From contig OZ316896.1 in assembly GCA_973895155.1 (NCBI GenBank), positions 11,594,001 to 11,658,000 on the forward strand: a stretch of 64,000 bases of DNA, read 5' to 3'. Below the pieces are notes generated by a model. That model saw only the letters and a program-made list of their open reading frames with translations, was not told where the DNA came from and searched no databases. Source of the DNA: Marsupella aquatica. Its lineage: Eukaryota; Marchantiophyta. Below, piece by piece: positions 23,996 through 35,909 of the stretch. Made by a program: the position numbers and the translations under genes. Within the stretch, counting starts at the first letter, position 1. Each line of letters starts with the position of its first letter.

Positions 23996-24334
23996 TGGTC
24001 AACTTTTGCCGAAAGAGACCAATGATGTTCTTTTCCTACGAAACAAGGCCTTCACTTGTTCAATCAAGTTCCAATTGCAATGAAGACTGCAACCCTACTC
24101 GGATGAATAAGTTGAAAGTAAAAAAACAATTGACAGTGAAGAGAGTCGGACGACCCTATGGTTTCCTTTTAAAAAAGTGCACAATCTGTGTGATAACTTT
24201 TTAATGACAGTGAAAACTACCTTCAAAAATCCAAAAAGTGCATGCCTACATTTGTTTTCAAGATAAAGGTTTTCCCTATTAAATATAATCTTTAACAGGG
24301 AATGACTTTAATCAATAAAGTGATGTCACGGCTA
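23996..24334. other. intergenic, nothing recognised
   Basis: Short AT-rich spacer between the retrotransposon fragment and the SINE. Confidence 0.4.
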
Positions 24335-24769
24335 ATTACCATAGTCTCCCTTCTTCTTTTGTGCCTTGCAAGCCAAAAGTAGACCCATCCAACAAAGGAT
24401 ATACATTATACTTTGGAGTATACACCATTCTTTTTTGCTTTGCAAGCCAGAAGTAAACACATCCAACATGATAAACATTCTTACTTTGGAGTATGCACCA
24501 CAGTAGAGTAGCCCTCAAACGGGGACAATACCCAGAGATACAAGAGAGACCGGACCAAGAGGGAGAGATGGTTGAACCAGGGCCCCAAAACAGGCTAGCC
24601 AGGGGCTGAGGAGAAACCAAGACTCTCGCAACTACACCCCACCCACACATACACACACACACCCTCCACACCCCTTGCGTGTGAATGGGGGATTGAACCT
24701 GGGACCTCTCGGTTCTAGGCTCGTCCCCTAGCCAACGGACCAAAGCTATCTGGTTATTACCATAGTCTC
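24335..24769 (-). mobile_element. tRNA-derived SINE, copy 2, with perfect 14-bp target duplication
   Basis: The element is 24349-24755, flanked by ATTACCATAGTCTC on both sides (24335-24348 and 24756-24769). Read on the minus strand it starts AACCAGATAGCTTTGGTCCG (box A TAGCTTTGG), with GGTTCAATCCC (box B) about 50 bases later, the layout of a tRNA-derived Pol III promoter. The body matches copy 1. The tail region contains an internal duplication of about 90 bp: AAGCCA(A/G)AAGTA-AC-CATCCAAC is present twice. The intact target duplication shows a complete insertion. Confidence 0.88.
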
Positions 24770-25699
24770 TCTGGGCTTCATGTTGGTGACAAACCTCATG
24801 CCTCTATGGGGCTTTACTAGAAGTAGGACACAAGTTTTCTATGGCTCCCATGCAATTGTATTTATTCAAAGCTACTAAAATGCCAGATATCACTTTGCAT
24901 GAACTTGGGAGCATAGTCTCGCAAAACCTTTACTTCTTGTAGTCACCTTACTTCCCTTAGTCACCTGCAAGTCACCCCTTGTGGGTCCCTGGTTTTGCTG
25001 ATGAGGCAATATTTCTTTACTAAAAACGTTTAGATGAAGTGTAAAGGCGATGTTCTTTTCAGGATCTTGCATTTATTTTCTCCAGATTTGACAAATTTTG
25101 GTTCAAGCATTGTAACTTTAGTGTATGCAGTCGACCTCAGGATTTGCACTCAGTGAACCCTGACAATCTGTGTGTGCTCAGAGTTGAACATTTGGCCCTT
25201 AATTGGCTATTGGAGAATTTGGGGAGGAAGGAAGGAGCTTGAGCAGCATGATTTACATGTTTGTTCACCCTGTGGGAAAGGGAGGATGCTAGAAACAATT
25301 TTTATCTAATTTTACTAGATTAATTTTTGACTCTGCAATCTCCAGCTGAGCTTGATTCACTGAGGCTCACATTACGCAGACCGCTTGAAAGCAAGGCTGC
25401 TGGGGGCAGTCCCAGTTCTTGCAGCGCACATCATGGTGATCATACAGCAGTATAACATTTACTATGATGAGCAGTAACGTTCGTTGAAATTTGCGCAAGG
25501 ATTCTAAAACAATTTTTCCGGAATTCAGTGCACATGTGATGTGATTTCTCACAAATTCACTGGAGAGCTTTCATACCGAAATTCACAACATTTCACAAAT
25601 CTCAGGGATTTCGGGATCGTCATTTCTGAAAAATCTCACTAATCTCGGCTCCTATTCAATTATGTAGCACAATCAGACAAAGTCGAGGTAGGTTTATGC
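24770..25699. other. intergenic, nothing recognised
   Basis: No convincing ORF. Around 25540-25660 the sequence is rich in TTCACAAAT/AATCTCA-type short repeats. Confidence 0.4.
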
Positions 25700-27241
25700 T
25701 GTGCCAATTGGAACCAAGAACAAGAGAGGTGGGGGGGTCAGAATAATCAAGGCCGTGCCAAGTTCCCACGGTCTAGTTGGAGTAGCGGGTAATCCCGTGC
25801 AGCACGAACGACGGGGCGCCACTTGGCCACCCAGCGCGCCCTCCGGTCGTTTGTCAAAGAGAATTAGAGAAAGGAAAGGATTACAAGTGGGTTACCTAAT
25901 TTGGAAGGCTTCACTTTGTAATTACTGTCCCGAATCTACTCAACATGCCTCGGATCGCCGTCATCACCGTGACTCGCGGGTTGTCGCCGTTCGGGGACGG
26001 TGGTCAGCGCCATCCGTCCTTCTACTACTGTACTGATACTCTCCGCACTGGTACGGTTTCGCACGGTTGGATGTAAAGCCCATACGGTCGCGAGTGACGG
26101 ACGCTACCGTCAACGAACGGAGAAGAGAGAGAGACGGCTCGCTGGTTGTCTCTGGAGCACAGAGAGGAGAGGTGCTGAAGTGAAGTGAAGTGAAGTGAAG
26201 CGAAGCGAAGTGAAGGGCTGAGGAGGGCTCTCAGCACTCTGGCATGGAAGTCAAAGGAAGCCATCCAGTCACTACCGTCGTCTAGCAAGCACCTGCAACA
26301 GGGGCCAGTAGTTTTTTGTTCTCGCGCAGACGCGCGGCGTGAGGTGGGCTGTGGTGGTGAAGTGGAGTGGAGTGGAGTGGAGTGATGAGGAGAGGAGAGG
26401 GAGAGGAGAGGGAGAGGATCGAGATGCAAGTGAGGCAAGCAAAGCAGTGGTCGGGTTGGACGAGCCGCTGTTGTGTAGTAGTACTACTGGAGACGGTGGG
26501 AGGGTCGACGACAGGCGGAGGAGGAGAGTGGTGCTGCGTTGGACAATCGAGCAGAGCACAACAGGGAGCTGGCGGTATGGTATGACGAGGAAACGAGGCT
26601 CGATTTGTTGATTCTGGTGATTGGAGCTCTCACGGCGAATAGGGGAAATCGAGCAGGGACGGGAGGCACGGATCTGGAGGAGTTTCTGCCCACCTGGTTG
26701 GTGATTTCGGGTCTGCCTATTTGGTTGGTCTAGCGTGTGCCTGCCCATGTGGTCGGGAGGATTTGATATTATGAGGGACTATGGATTGAGGAACAGCGGC
26801 GGGAGTAGCAGCTGCTGGTGTATGGGTTTTGGCGAATCAGGGATTGATCGGGAAGGCATGGATTTGGAAGCATGTAAATGGAGGGTTGGGTGTGCGCTGA
26901 TAGTTCGGTTGGATCAGGATCACATTTTCTCGATGGCGAGCAGGGATTGATGGATGAGAAGGTTGGAGGCGCTGTCTAATGCAGGCTAGCAGTTGGGACG
27001 GAAGGGAAGCTGTTCATCGGAGGAAGGGACTAGGGATATTGGGTTTTGGATCGATCGGCTGGTTGATTGGTGAAGTCTCAGAGATAGGAAGGATTGAGAG
27101 TGTGGGGAGAGCCTCACAAAGAAAAAGTTGTGGTATTGTGAGTCGGGCTAGCTGGCGAATTTTAATCCCTTCAGACCTGTGCATAGCCCGTCGCCATCGT
27201 TGGGTCGTGAGGCTGGCGACGAGAGATGGGCTAGACATAAT
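25700..27241 (+). promoter_or_regulatory. GC-rich promoter and 5' leader of the 27.2-kb gene
   Basis: GC content rises from about 25.7 kb. Purine microsatellites lie at 26177-26216 (GAAGT repeated about eight times, partly as GAAGC), 26360-26383 (GGAGT repeats) and 26385-26420 (GAGAGGAGAGG). GA-rich tracts are frequent in plant promoters and leaders. An in-frame TAG near 27150 lies upstream of the ATG at 27242, so the coding frame cannot extend far into this leader. Confidence 0.5.
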
Positions 27242-29338
27242 ATGCAGCTTCCGCCCGGGGGGTCGGTGTACGTGCAAGCTTCGAGGGCGGGGGATTCCTA
27301 TGCTTCAGGAAGTCCTGGTATTTCTCAGGAAATGGACCGCAGGCCGGATTTGCGCATGATGACACCAGAATCTCGATCAGATCAGAGTTGTGGAGGGTAT
27401 GGGGGGCTTCAGCGCATCGGTGTCAATGGAGTCTCTCCATCTAACAACGCGATGGAGATTTTATCCCGATTCCGACCCATCGCTCCGAAGCCGATCACCC
27501 CGAAGCCTGGGGAATCAGCGGGCTCTGCTCCGAGTGATCCCCCGTCTACTTCCACTCTGTCTTTCGACCGAACTCCTTCTGGCAAAGCTGTGACGTCAGA
27601 AAGGTCTCGAGGGAAGCGGAGTCGTAAGAGGCTTGGCTCTGACCCACTTTTGCCTCCGACACGACGGCCGAAGCGAGGTCAGACGCCGTCCAAGCCTCGA
27701 GCTGTGACTTACAATGGACCTATTACGGTGGGAGGAATCCAAAAGGCTGTTGAGCAGTTTGCACCGGACAATAAATCTGGATTGCGGCCGATGCTTCCAA
27801 CCGCTAATGGTGGAGGAGAGTATCGTCTCATGAAGGTGCGTGGTTTTTTTTTCCCTCTATCCAGCGCGCTACCCTTTGTAAATCAATCTCTTATGGTTAG
27901 TACGGCAACGGGAGCTCTGGTGCTATCATTGCTCAGTGGAAACCGTCGATAGTTTTCTTTTGCGTTTTTGTGTAATCTCCTTACTGAGTTTCTGTGTTTT
28001 GTTTGGGCAAACCAGGGAGGAGTATCTAATGGCACTCACGGCACCCAACTGGCACCACCTACGGAGTACATTTCAATGGGGGATGCACCTGAGGGGCTTG
28101 GTGGATGGGTACGGCCTGATCGTCGGAAGTTTCAGGGCTTCGGAGCATTCAAGATGCCACCTGTGAGCGCCACCAATGAATGGGTGTCTCTGAGAGGTGC
28201 AGGATCGCAGGATACCGGTGCACCAGCAGCAGCCCCGGCAAATGAGGGGGCTCCTGTTGCTGAAGAGCCGGCGTTCATGGGGAGAGCGGCAGCGGCATCC
28301 AATTCACAGCCGTTTATCGGAAGGGAGTTGAATGGAGTTCAGAAGGTAAAAGCAGCATATGATCGAGGATATGACACTTATCAGAGCTGTGGCGTTGATG
28401 TGGATGCTTACCGCCCTGAGATGATGGGCCACTGCTGGCCTTTTCCGATGTATGGAGCAGCCCCTTACACGCAATGGATGGTTGATCAACTCTCGCATGC
28501 TCGCAGTAACGGGGACACTAGTGAGCTGATCTCCGACGGAAACAGTCGTGACCCGAACACCCCTGAAGCACCTAAACACTTGGTGACCTTGTCTCTCCTC
28601 CCGAGGGACAGCCCTTCTCAAAGCAATACCACAACTGCACCCATCAGGCCTACAGCCTCGAAGCATATTCCGTGCTTGGAGCTCAGTTTGACGTCTGATA
28701 CGAGGGACTGGAATGAGATCAGGCAGGACAGTCCAGAGGAGCTACACAAGCTCACTTTGTTCAATCACAGAAGCTATGAGGAGGAGCGGAGGAACGGCTT
28801 TCGTGAGACGGATACAGATCGTTCTGGAGGCACAAGTTCTTCATCGGAGAAAGATTTGAGAGGGGGATGTATGATGCAAGAACCACGGGAAGGGCTCTCT
28901 CGAGTGCCAAGCCGGGACAGCGAAGGCAGCGGTCCCTCTGTGACTGACACTCTTCACATGGAACACCAGTACGCGGTCTCTTCGGAGCCTATGATGCTGT
29001 CTGACGAGTTTAGTGGAGAGATTTTGTGGGCGAATCAAGGTTATATGAAGGCAGACGCCGAAAGGAATCAAAGATTTGGCAAGGCCAAAGAAGGGCCGTA
29101 TTTGGACGTTCTTGGTATCCCGACGAAGATGTCATCGTTCGATTTTAGAACTCAACACGGAACTGTAACTAAATCCAATTTGTGGGGTTTCTTAAAGAAG
29201 TTCATGAAATCGGGGCCAAGCAGAAATAGCTCGCCTTCGCCACTTGAAGGGGGAGCAGATGGAGGAGGGTCTATGGAAAATAGATCTCCCAGCAGAAAGT
29301 CGTCGTCGACCACTGGAGAGGATTTTCGTGAAAGCTAG
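27242..29338 (+). CDS. plant protein of unknown function with basic NLS-like region and LxLxL motif
   Basis: Two coding exons, 27242-27835 and 28016-29338, join in phase 0 across a 180-bp intron (gtgcgt...accag) to give 638 residues. The start is the first ATG in frame; the open frame reaches only about 20 codons farther upstream. Seen in order: SRFRPIAPKP (about 75-84), a strongly basic stretch RSRGKRSRKR (121-130) and RRPKRGQ (141-147) that look like nuclear localisation signals, a Gly/Ala/Pro-rich region, VTLSLLP (388-394), LELSL (419-423), which fits the LxLxL EAR repression motif, and a serine-rich C terminus after NLWGFLKKFMKSG (587-599). No catalytic domain is visible. I believe plants have unannotated proteins with similar RFRPIAPKP and LSLLP blocks but cannot name the family. 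Nuclear, repressor-like function is inference only. Confidence 0.82.
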
Positions 29339-29828
29339 CAGAATCCCCTTCGGAAGCTCATCACCCCTCAAGCCAATTAGTTAAAAGGTCGGACTCTAAA
29401 GAAAGAGTGCACTGGGGTGCAAAGAGATGACAACCACAATTTTCGCTCTACCTGTTTCTAGTGTAAGTAGTGCTTTTGGCTTATTCACGGCTTCATCAAT
29501 GTGGCTCATTTTCATGTACAGACGCTCAGCTAGTTTCCCTGAGCCAATGTGTCACTGCAATCATACAAGATAGAGTCTGGGGGGTTCAAATTTCTGCTGC
29601 TTCCTTAATTTATTCAATCATTTCTATGCTCCAAGCAGCTTCTGGCCTACATACACAATATATCGCCTGCTCTCGTTGTCGACTCGTGAAAGTTAATTCT
29701 ATCCATACTCTTCAATTTATGTCCCTTCGGTGAGCAATTCGATGATTGGAGTCCGTGAAAAGCAAATAATTCTTTACGAGAGGAACGAATGCGAAAGCTA
29801 ACCGCAAATGAATGAGAGTATTAGTAAG
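29339..29828. other. 3' flank of the 27.2-kb gene
   Basis: Probably contains the 3' untranslated region. An 87-codon ORF at 29470-29733 is not recognised. Confidence 0.4.
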
Positions 29829-30014
29829 AATATTCAGATTTTCTAACTTTTCGTGGAGGTTTGAACCCGGTAACTGGAGGTCTGTGGCTAACTGATACTG
29901 CGCATCATCATTTAGCTATGCCGTTCTATTTTTAGTGGCTGGTCATATGTACAGTATTGGTCATAGTTTTAAAGAAATTTTAGAAGCTCACAAAGGGCCA
30001 TTTACTGGCGAAGC
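29829..30014 (+). pseudogene. psaA: nuclear copy of a plastid psaA fragment (NUPT)
   Basis: In shifting frames the sequence encodes [20 protein letters not shown], then HHHLA, F-LVAGHM, and [13 protein letters not shown], which is the photosystem I P700 apoprotein A1 region containing TAHHHLA. It is broken by a single-base deletion after HHHLA, by loss of about a dozen bases between the GHM and IGHS positions, and by a one-base insertion near the start. Matching stops abruptly on both sides. It cannot be functional; psaA belongs in the plastid genome. Confidence 0.9.
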
Positions 30015-31120
30015 CCGGCCTTGGTCTTTGAGTCGAAATACGTTATTTTGGTGGGTTGTTTAGTAGTTTCACGTTTTTTCTCGGTATGGGTGAGAGTAGG
30101 CTCCTCCCTAAGTTTCCGGCCCGTTTCATGAAACCATTTCGGGCTTATGCCGCCGGGAAGCCGCTCGACGAAAGATGCTCGGCGTCATCTGCTGGCTGCT
30201 GGAACAAAGTGTAGAAATGCTGCACACCCAGGTGCTCCAAACAGACGGGAGAGCTTCGGGGCAAGCAATGTCCGCTTCCTCGGATCGTGTATGTGCGACA
30301 CAGTAATGATGACGACTTTCCGCGGGCCGTGTCACAATTGCTCTAACTGTGAGGTTCCAAAGCTGCTGATGGATAGACAAACAAAGTGGTCTTTCAGTGT
30401 GCTCCATTTGGCATGGGCCATAGGATCTTCTTGAAGGATGTGCTCACAATGAGCTGGTCTTTCTCATTCCCAACCAAGGAATTCAAACATGTTTACATCG
30501 CTGTGCATACTTTGTGATAAGTAAAATTTAGGGGAATCGTGGGTTGTGTAGTATCCTCACTAAGAATTCTTTGGCTTGCCAATTCTTCACATTGACTCGC
30601 ATGATTTCAGTTCCAAATTGCCGCGCATACAACTCTTGTAATGATCAGCTCCTTGGATGAATGTTGGAGAAGTCCCATTGTAATCTTATTAGTAGCTGAT
30701 ATTAGTAAATGCACTCGATCGCTTCCAAGAACATTCCCTCTTCGCATGGCTTGCATCATCCGTTCTCCAACACCTCTTCTATATTCAGTCTCAAATCATG
30801 GCGACAATTGCCCTATCAGGACTCCCTCTACAATTCACTCATCACGTTTGCCCAGATTCAACTGTTCTCCCAAGTGCCGCCGGATGCCTTGTCTGAAGAC
30901 ATCAATTTACGATCAGAGTTTTTTTCCTCACGCGAGATCACGTTCACTATTTATTGTGCCATTCAGGAGTCTTGAGATAATGTCTCTATGTTTGAGCTCC
31001 TTGTTCAACGTCTTCGTTGACACACTGCCTTCTTAGTCTCTCGCCCTTGGTGGCGCCTCAGAATTTTGTTGCTGTTGTTGATGGGAGCTCAAAGTGGTCA
31101 ATAAAAGCATTGGGTCAAAT
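30015..31120. other. intergenic, unsupported ORFs
   Basis: Open stretches at 30126-30407 (minus), 30147-30434 (plus) and 30641-31036 (plus) overlap and have no recognisable domains. They may be remains of a mobile element, but I cannot identify one. Confidence 0.35.
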
Positions 31121-31123
31121 TAA

Positions 31124-31335
31124 GTGGAGGCTGGACTCGAGTCAGACTTCATCGCAGATCACTACAGTCTAGAGAACGAATTGAGACGAAAGGAGTTTCA
31201 AACATGCCAAACGCTTGAATGCTACAGTGGGTGCATTTCTTTTGTCAAACTCGGAGGCTGAGTAAGGCCAGACTTCATTGCAAGCGAAAACAACAGTCTA
31301 GACAACGAATTGAGTCGAACAGAGTTTCAAAGCGA
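31124..31335. repeat. diverged tandem duplication, period about 128 bp
   Basis: GGAGGCTGGACTCGAGTCAGACTT-like text at 31124 recurs at 31252. Both copies continue CAGACTTCAT(C/T)GCA, ACAGTCTAGA-AACGAATTGAG and GAGTTTCAAA. Confidence 0.65.
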
Positions 31336-33609
31336 AGAAGGGCAAATTGACTAAAAAGGGCCAAACAAAGTACAATGGAGAAAAAGAGCTCGAGAGAGGA
31401 CTAAACATCAAACTCAAACTAAGAGAGCAAATGCAAACTCCAAAAACTAGAAAGAGCAGTATTATAGTAAGAGATAAAGATCTACCACTGCAATTGTGTG
31501 ATGGTTTTTAAAGGGCTTGAACAGATGGGGTCGGGCCAACTACAGGTGATCGACATGCGGGCTGGGCTGCAGCAGTAGAGGTGGAGTGCATCAAAGGTAG
31601 AACTGTTCTTGTAGTGGCAGAGTTCTGCCAAATTCTTTGCCAAATTAGTACCCTCAATATCCAATGGAAACTGATTGCTCTGGGTTCGTGAGACAGTGTT
31701 TGGGAATGATCTTTCAAAGGAACCTAACATAGTCAAATTTCACTAAGAGTTGAGAGACCAAAATTTCCCGAAGCTGATGTCATTTTATTGTGACATCTCA
31801 TTCATTTGGTGTAAATGTATGAGCAGAAAGAGGGTTTTGCTAAGGTCCATCCGTGCTGCAAAAGTCTATAAAAGATTTTTATTTTCAAAATTTTGATTTT
31901 GAGAAAAAACAGCCAATTGTCGTCCGTGTCAGGACCCCGGTAGTTTGATCTGCCAGTCATCCTGAAAGTGCAAAAGATCCAATTATATAGATTGTGTGTA
32001 TTATAGACTGCTACCGTTTACATAGATTATGTGTGTTAGAGACGCCTACAAGTTACATACCCCCATTGGCCACATTGACTTGACACATGGGAGGAGTTGG
32101 TCGAGGTTTTGAGTTAGGGGTTGGACATGGAGACACTGATGCCCTTGAAGTGAGGGAGACTGAGTACCATTGAGGGCCCTGGACAAAGGGTGAAGCTATA
32201 AGCTCCTATTCTATACCCTTCCTAATATTGAATTTTGCTTTTTGCTTTGAAGAGTGCTTTTAACTAACAGCTATAGTAAGCAATCCCTCATTTTGCAGTC
32301 CCATGGTCTGGGAGGGGTCCACTTTCAGCCCTATGATTGATCACATAATTTTATATGATCATCAGATCATTCAGAAGCAGCACAGGTCCACAGGGTTGTT
32401 AAGGAACACTGGCAGGGTGGGCAGCCTTGGGCCTCATGAGGAGAGTTGAGACTCATAACTTGCTAGGCTGGAAACAAGGCGGAAGAAGGAAATAAGCAAA
32501 ATAAGAAACTAAGAAACTAAGAATGTCCACCCAGCAATGACAACAATTTGTGTGACATACCGGAATACATTACTCCAGTGCTGGCACGGCAGTAACCATA
32601 ACACTTCCTCAATCACACAACACATGTAGTGCACTGGCATTGGGCTAGTTCAAAGATAATGAAACCATTTGATAGGTCTCTATGTTCTTACTTCCAAACA
32701 AATACAAGAAAGGCACCGGAGTAAAAGGGGGTGACCTGGGATAGAGTGCCAATACAGGGCATCCCCAGGGCAGCCACAGCTACAGAGCCACACCGGTCTC
32801 CTTATAGATAACCAAGGTCTGGGCAGAGGGGTTACTAGGCTGAAACCCTGCATTTCAGGGCGTTCGGGCCAGGAAGTTTTTTCTAAAAAATGTGTCTCTA
32901 ACCCCAAGGTATAAGCTAGGGAAAACATTCTGAATTAAAGGCAGCCAGAAGGGAAGGGAGCTCATGGTCAACACGTCGACAGTCCGACAGCTGGCAAAAA
33001 TAACAAAATCATCCCAAATGGTTTGCCTGGATACGATTTCTGTGCCCAATGGGGATGTTTCAAAACATGGTACAGATTTAGAGTATAACGGTACAAGTTT
33101 ATGTAAAACGCATTTGGGATCCCATCCATGTCGAAAAGGTTCAGATAGACATCTTATCCGAGCTCAAGAAAAGGAGGACAACTTGAGAATTAAGGAAACC
33201 TTTTTTTAATGTAGATCAGATGAGATCTGCATTCAAACCTTGGAATCATTTTTTTCTCTTGGAACTTGGATGGGATCCCAAAATGCTCTTTGTGACTGGT
33301 CAGCAAATAGTGCACTCAAACTAGGGCTGTATGATATCTGACAACAATGCTTCTGAAAACAACCTCGACCTCACCAACAGTGATCTCCAGATGCACCCGT
33401 TGCTTGACCTTGGGAACCCCTTCACGTGCAAGGCCAGAAATGTGCAAAAGATATTCCTAGGCAGGCATAGACTCTTCTTCAAGTTCAAAATGCTTATTTG
33501 AGGACTCAATTTACCAAACAATTAAGGGGCATCTCTGTTTTCAAATCAGACCTACGGCTACAGAGCATTGGGAGCACTGAAGTACTGAGTCCCTGTACAG
33601 ATATTGAGG
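31336..33609. other. intergenic, downstream of the FKBP gene
   Basis: Minus-strand ORFs at 32680-32928 and 32855-33049 lie in adjacent frames and are not recognised. The part next to 33610 should include the 3' untranslated region of the FKBP gene. Confidence 0.4.
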
Positions 33610-35909
33610 TCAGGTGGTCTCATTCAGTGGCTTTGCTTTGACCAGCTCCACCTCGATCAACAGTGCTTGAGTGTTCCTCCTCTCAGACAAACGCCTCTCT
33701 GCAAAAAATGAGGTTGGCCTAGGCAAAACATCTGGGCTCACCCATCCACGGTCTGGGGTGACAAGTATTCGCCGCCTTGCTCCCACTTGCATTCCTTCCA
33801 TTCCTCCCTCCACGGCCTCTGGCACCTGGAAACAGTACCAATGTGCAAGAGATTAACTACTGCTACCGATACAAAAGGCAGAGAAAAAATGTTGAAAGGC
33901 TAGCGTGGCACCTTACTCACAGAACTAGCACCATAGTGGTAGAATTAGCATAGACAAACAAACCAAAATGTGGGTTCAATTTTTCATGGCCAAAATGGCC
34001 TCACTACGACATGAATGCCCCATTACCATGCCTGCGCCATACTGGAAGGTAAAAGTCTCTCCAACATCATTCTTCCCTTCCTTTCCATAGCCTATGGAGT
34101 CCAAATAGTACCTGTCATAAATGATAAGCACATGTTAATGGATGCTGCTGATAAGAATTTAGGTTTCCCTACTTAGACGTCTAGCCACAGCAACATGGAA
34201 AGTTTTCAGAATCGTCTTGTTTTATTGTATGTCTTTAATGCACAGATTGATGAAAGAAAAGAATAGACGGCTACTCGAGCAGATGTCTGATGCTTCCGGT
34301 TTGGTATATGAGGGCAAGTCATCACTTCATACCCATTAAGACGAGAGATTGTGTAGTAAATAGAAACGAAGTCGCCAGGACCAATTGGCCTACCAACACC
34401 CGGTTCCAGTTCCCTAAATCTGCACCAATTCGTTCTGTCAGTAAAAAAACATCAACCACCTTGCAGAAACATTCCTAACCTTTAAAACTGAACAATCATA
34501 AATCCTTGTAGAACTCCGGATGTGAATAGCCCTAAAGAGAATCCTACTTGATTCCAGAAGATGAAACTCTGACAGGTCCGTCTGCAGCCTCCTTTATGTC
34601 ACGCAGCTTTTCCCCAGCATTTCTTGCATCTTCAATATTAGTGAATGCTCTGCCACAGGATTATGTTCATTGAGAAACTACTCTGTAGATCAGTGGCACA
34701 TAAACTCCAATTACTCAAAGAAAGCAACACCGACAACATAATACATTACACAAAGATATTTCCTCACATTTTTGCCTAACTTATCTTGAAACTGGCGATA
34801 GCCCATGTGTGAACTGAGAAACATATAACACTTTTAGCAGCGACATTCAAGAACAAACACGGGAACCTGCATTTAGGAGATGATCATGCAGAAGACAAAT
34901 GGAAGAAAAGCCCCGATCAACAGGCTCTAGATCTTGCCATTTGAACTTTTAAACCATTTTGGAAAACCCTTCTCCCCATAACATCATCGAAGGCCATTGT
35001 GTTTCGGACCAGCTTTGTCAATGTTGAAGAGAACCGGGTTTGACAGGCTACTCTGTGAGGTTGTCTATTTTGCCTTAAGCATGAATCTCCACGAGTCATC
35101 GTGCGCTGAAAACTTTCAATTCTCTCTCTAGAAATTCGGTTGCCTTCGGAAGTTATTTTCACATTTGTGATGAGGGAAACTTCTGGCCTATCTAAGTGCA
35201 TCACATATGGACGGTGGGAGGCAGATACCACCTTCTAACTCGGGCTGAAAGTTGTCCGCTGAGGTGCACATCTGGAAATGTCAACGTATCGATCGACAGA
35301 CGGTTATGCCAATCCGAATTCGAACTCAAATTTTACGTGAAGTGGCTGGGAGCACATAGTCGAAGGCTGTCGGCTATCTACATTTGCACCTTTCACCCTG
35401 CATGGCAACTTAGGGCTCACGTGGATCTGAGGATTTAAAGTATACATTTTCTAAATCAGGATCATGTAGCTGATGGCGTTCATTGTTTTCAAAAGAAGTC
35501 CACTTCAGAAAGCTCAAACTTTCCTGTCCGTGTTTTAAGAAAGGTGGTCGACAGGAGGTGTGGGACTCTTAGACTGGCAGCACTACTGCTCGTCGTACTG
35601 CAGCTAAACCATATGCATATCAATTCTCAATTATGGTGGACGAGAACTGAAGCCTCTTTAACCGAGGATTCTTTTAGGTTGGATCTGAATAATGGAGAAA
35701 TGAATAAGAGAAAGGTCTGCGCAAGTGACGTTGAACATTTTTAAGAATAAAGGATAATAGAGCCTGGATTGAGTAGCTTGAGACTTACAATGCAAGAGGA
35801 GGCATGAGGAAAGCAGCGCTGGCACCAGCTGCAACTCGTTGAGCTAATTGTAAAATATGCCGACGGGTAGGCGCACTATCCAACCATATTGTATGACCTT
35901 CCTGCTTGC
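33610..35909 (-). CDS. thylakoid-lumen FKBP-type peptidyl-prolyl isomerase-like protein (N terminus missing)
   Basis: Five exons read 35909-35789, 34649-34548, 34419-34333, 34111-34027 and 33825-33610; all introns have gt..ag ends and all phases match, giving 202 residues. The first exon holds TRRHILQLAQ followed by an alanine-rich hydrophobic run ending PPLALA, a twin-arginine thylakoid transfer signal. Then come SSGIKFRELEPG, GDFVSIYYT, FTFQYGAGMVPEAVEGGMEG and MQVGARRRILVTPDRGW, the FKBP fold in the right order, ending in LIEVELVKAK. Compared with FKBP12, the FD pair is LD (GYYLDS), the VIPG block is VPEA, and the Tyr82 position is Trp. These changes suggest weak or no isomerase activity, as in other lumen FKBPs. 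The exact subfamily (FKBP16/17/18 group) is not settled. The start codon lies in a further upstream exon. Confidence 0.9.

Noticed and set aside
24335-24769. Possible functional tRNA gene at the Pol III boxes
   Set aside because: Only box A and B survive; no acceptor stem forms and the sequence continues into a repeated body with a target duplication, so it is a SINE.
26025-26748. Ser/Pro-rich minus-strand ORFs
   Set aside because: Complement of the GA-rich leader of the 27.2-kb gene; low complexity, no domain.
30641-31036. 131-codon plus-strand ORF suspected to be retroelement coding
   Set aside because: No reverse transcriptase, protease, integrase or gag-like motif can be read in any frame.
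34917-35231. 104-codon minus-strand ORF inside the FKBP gene
   Set aside because: It falls in the intron between exons 35789 and 34649, which join perfectly in phase without it.
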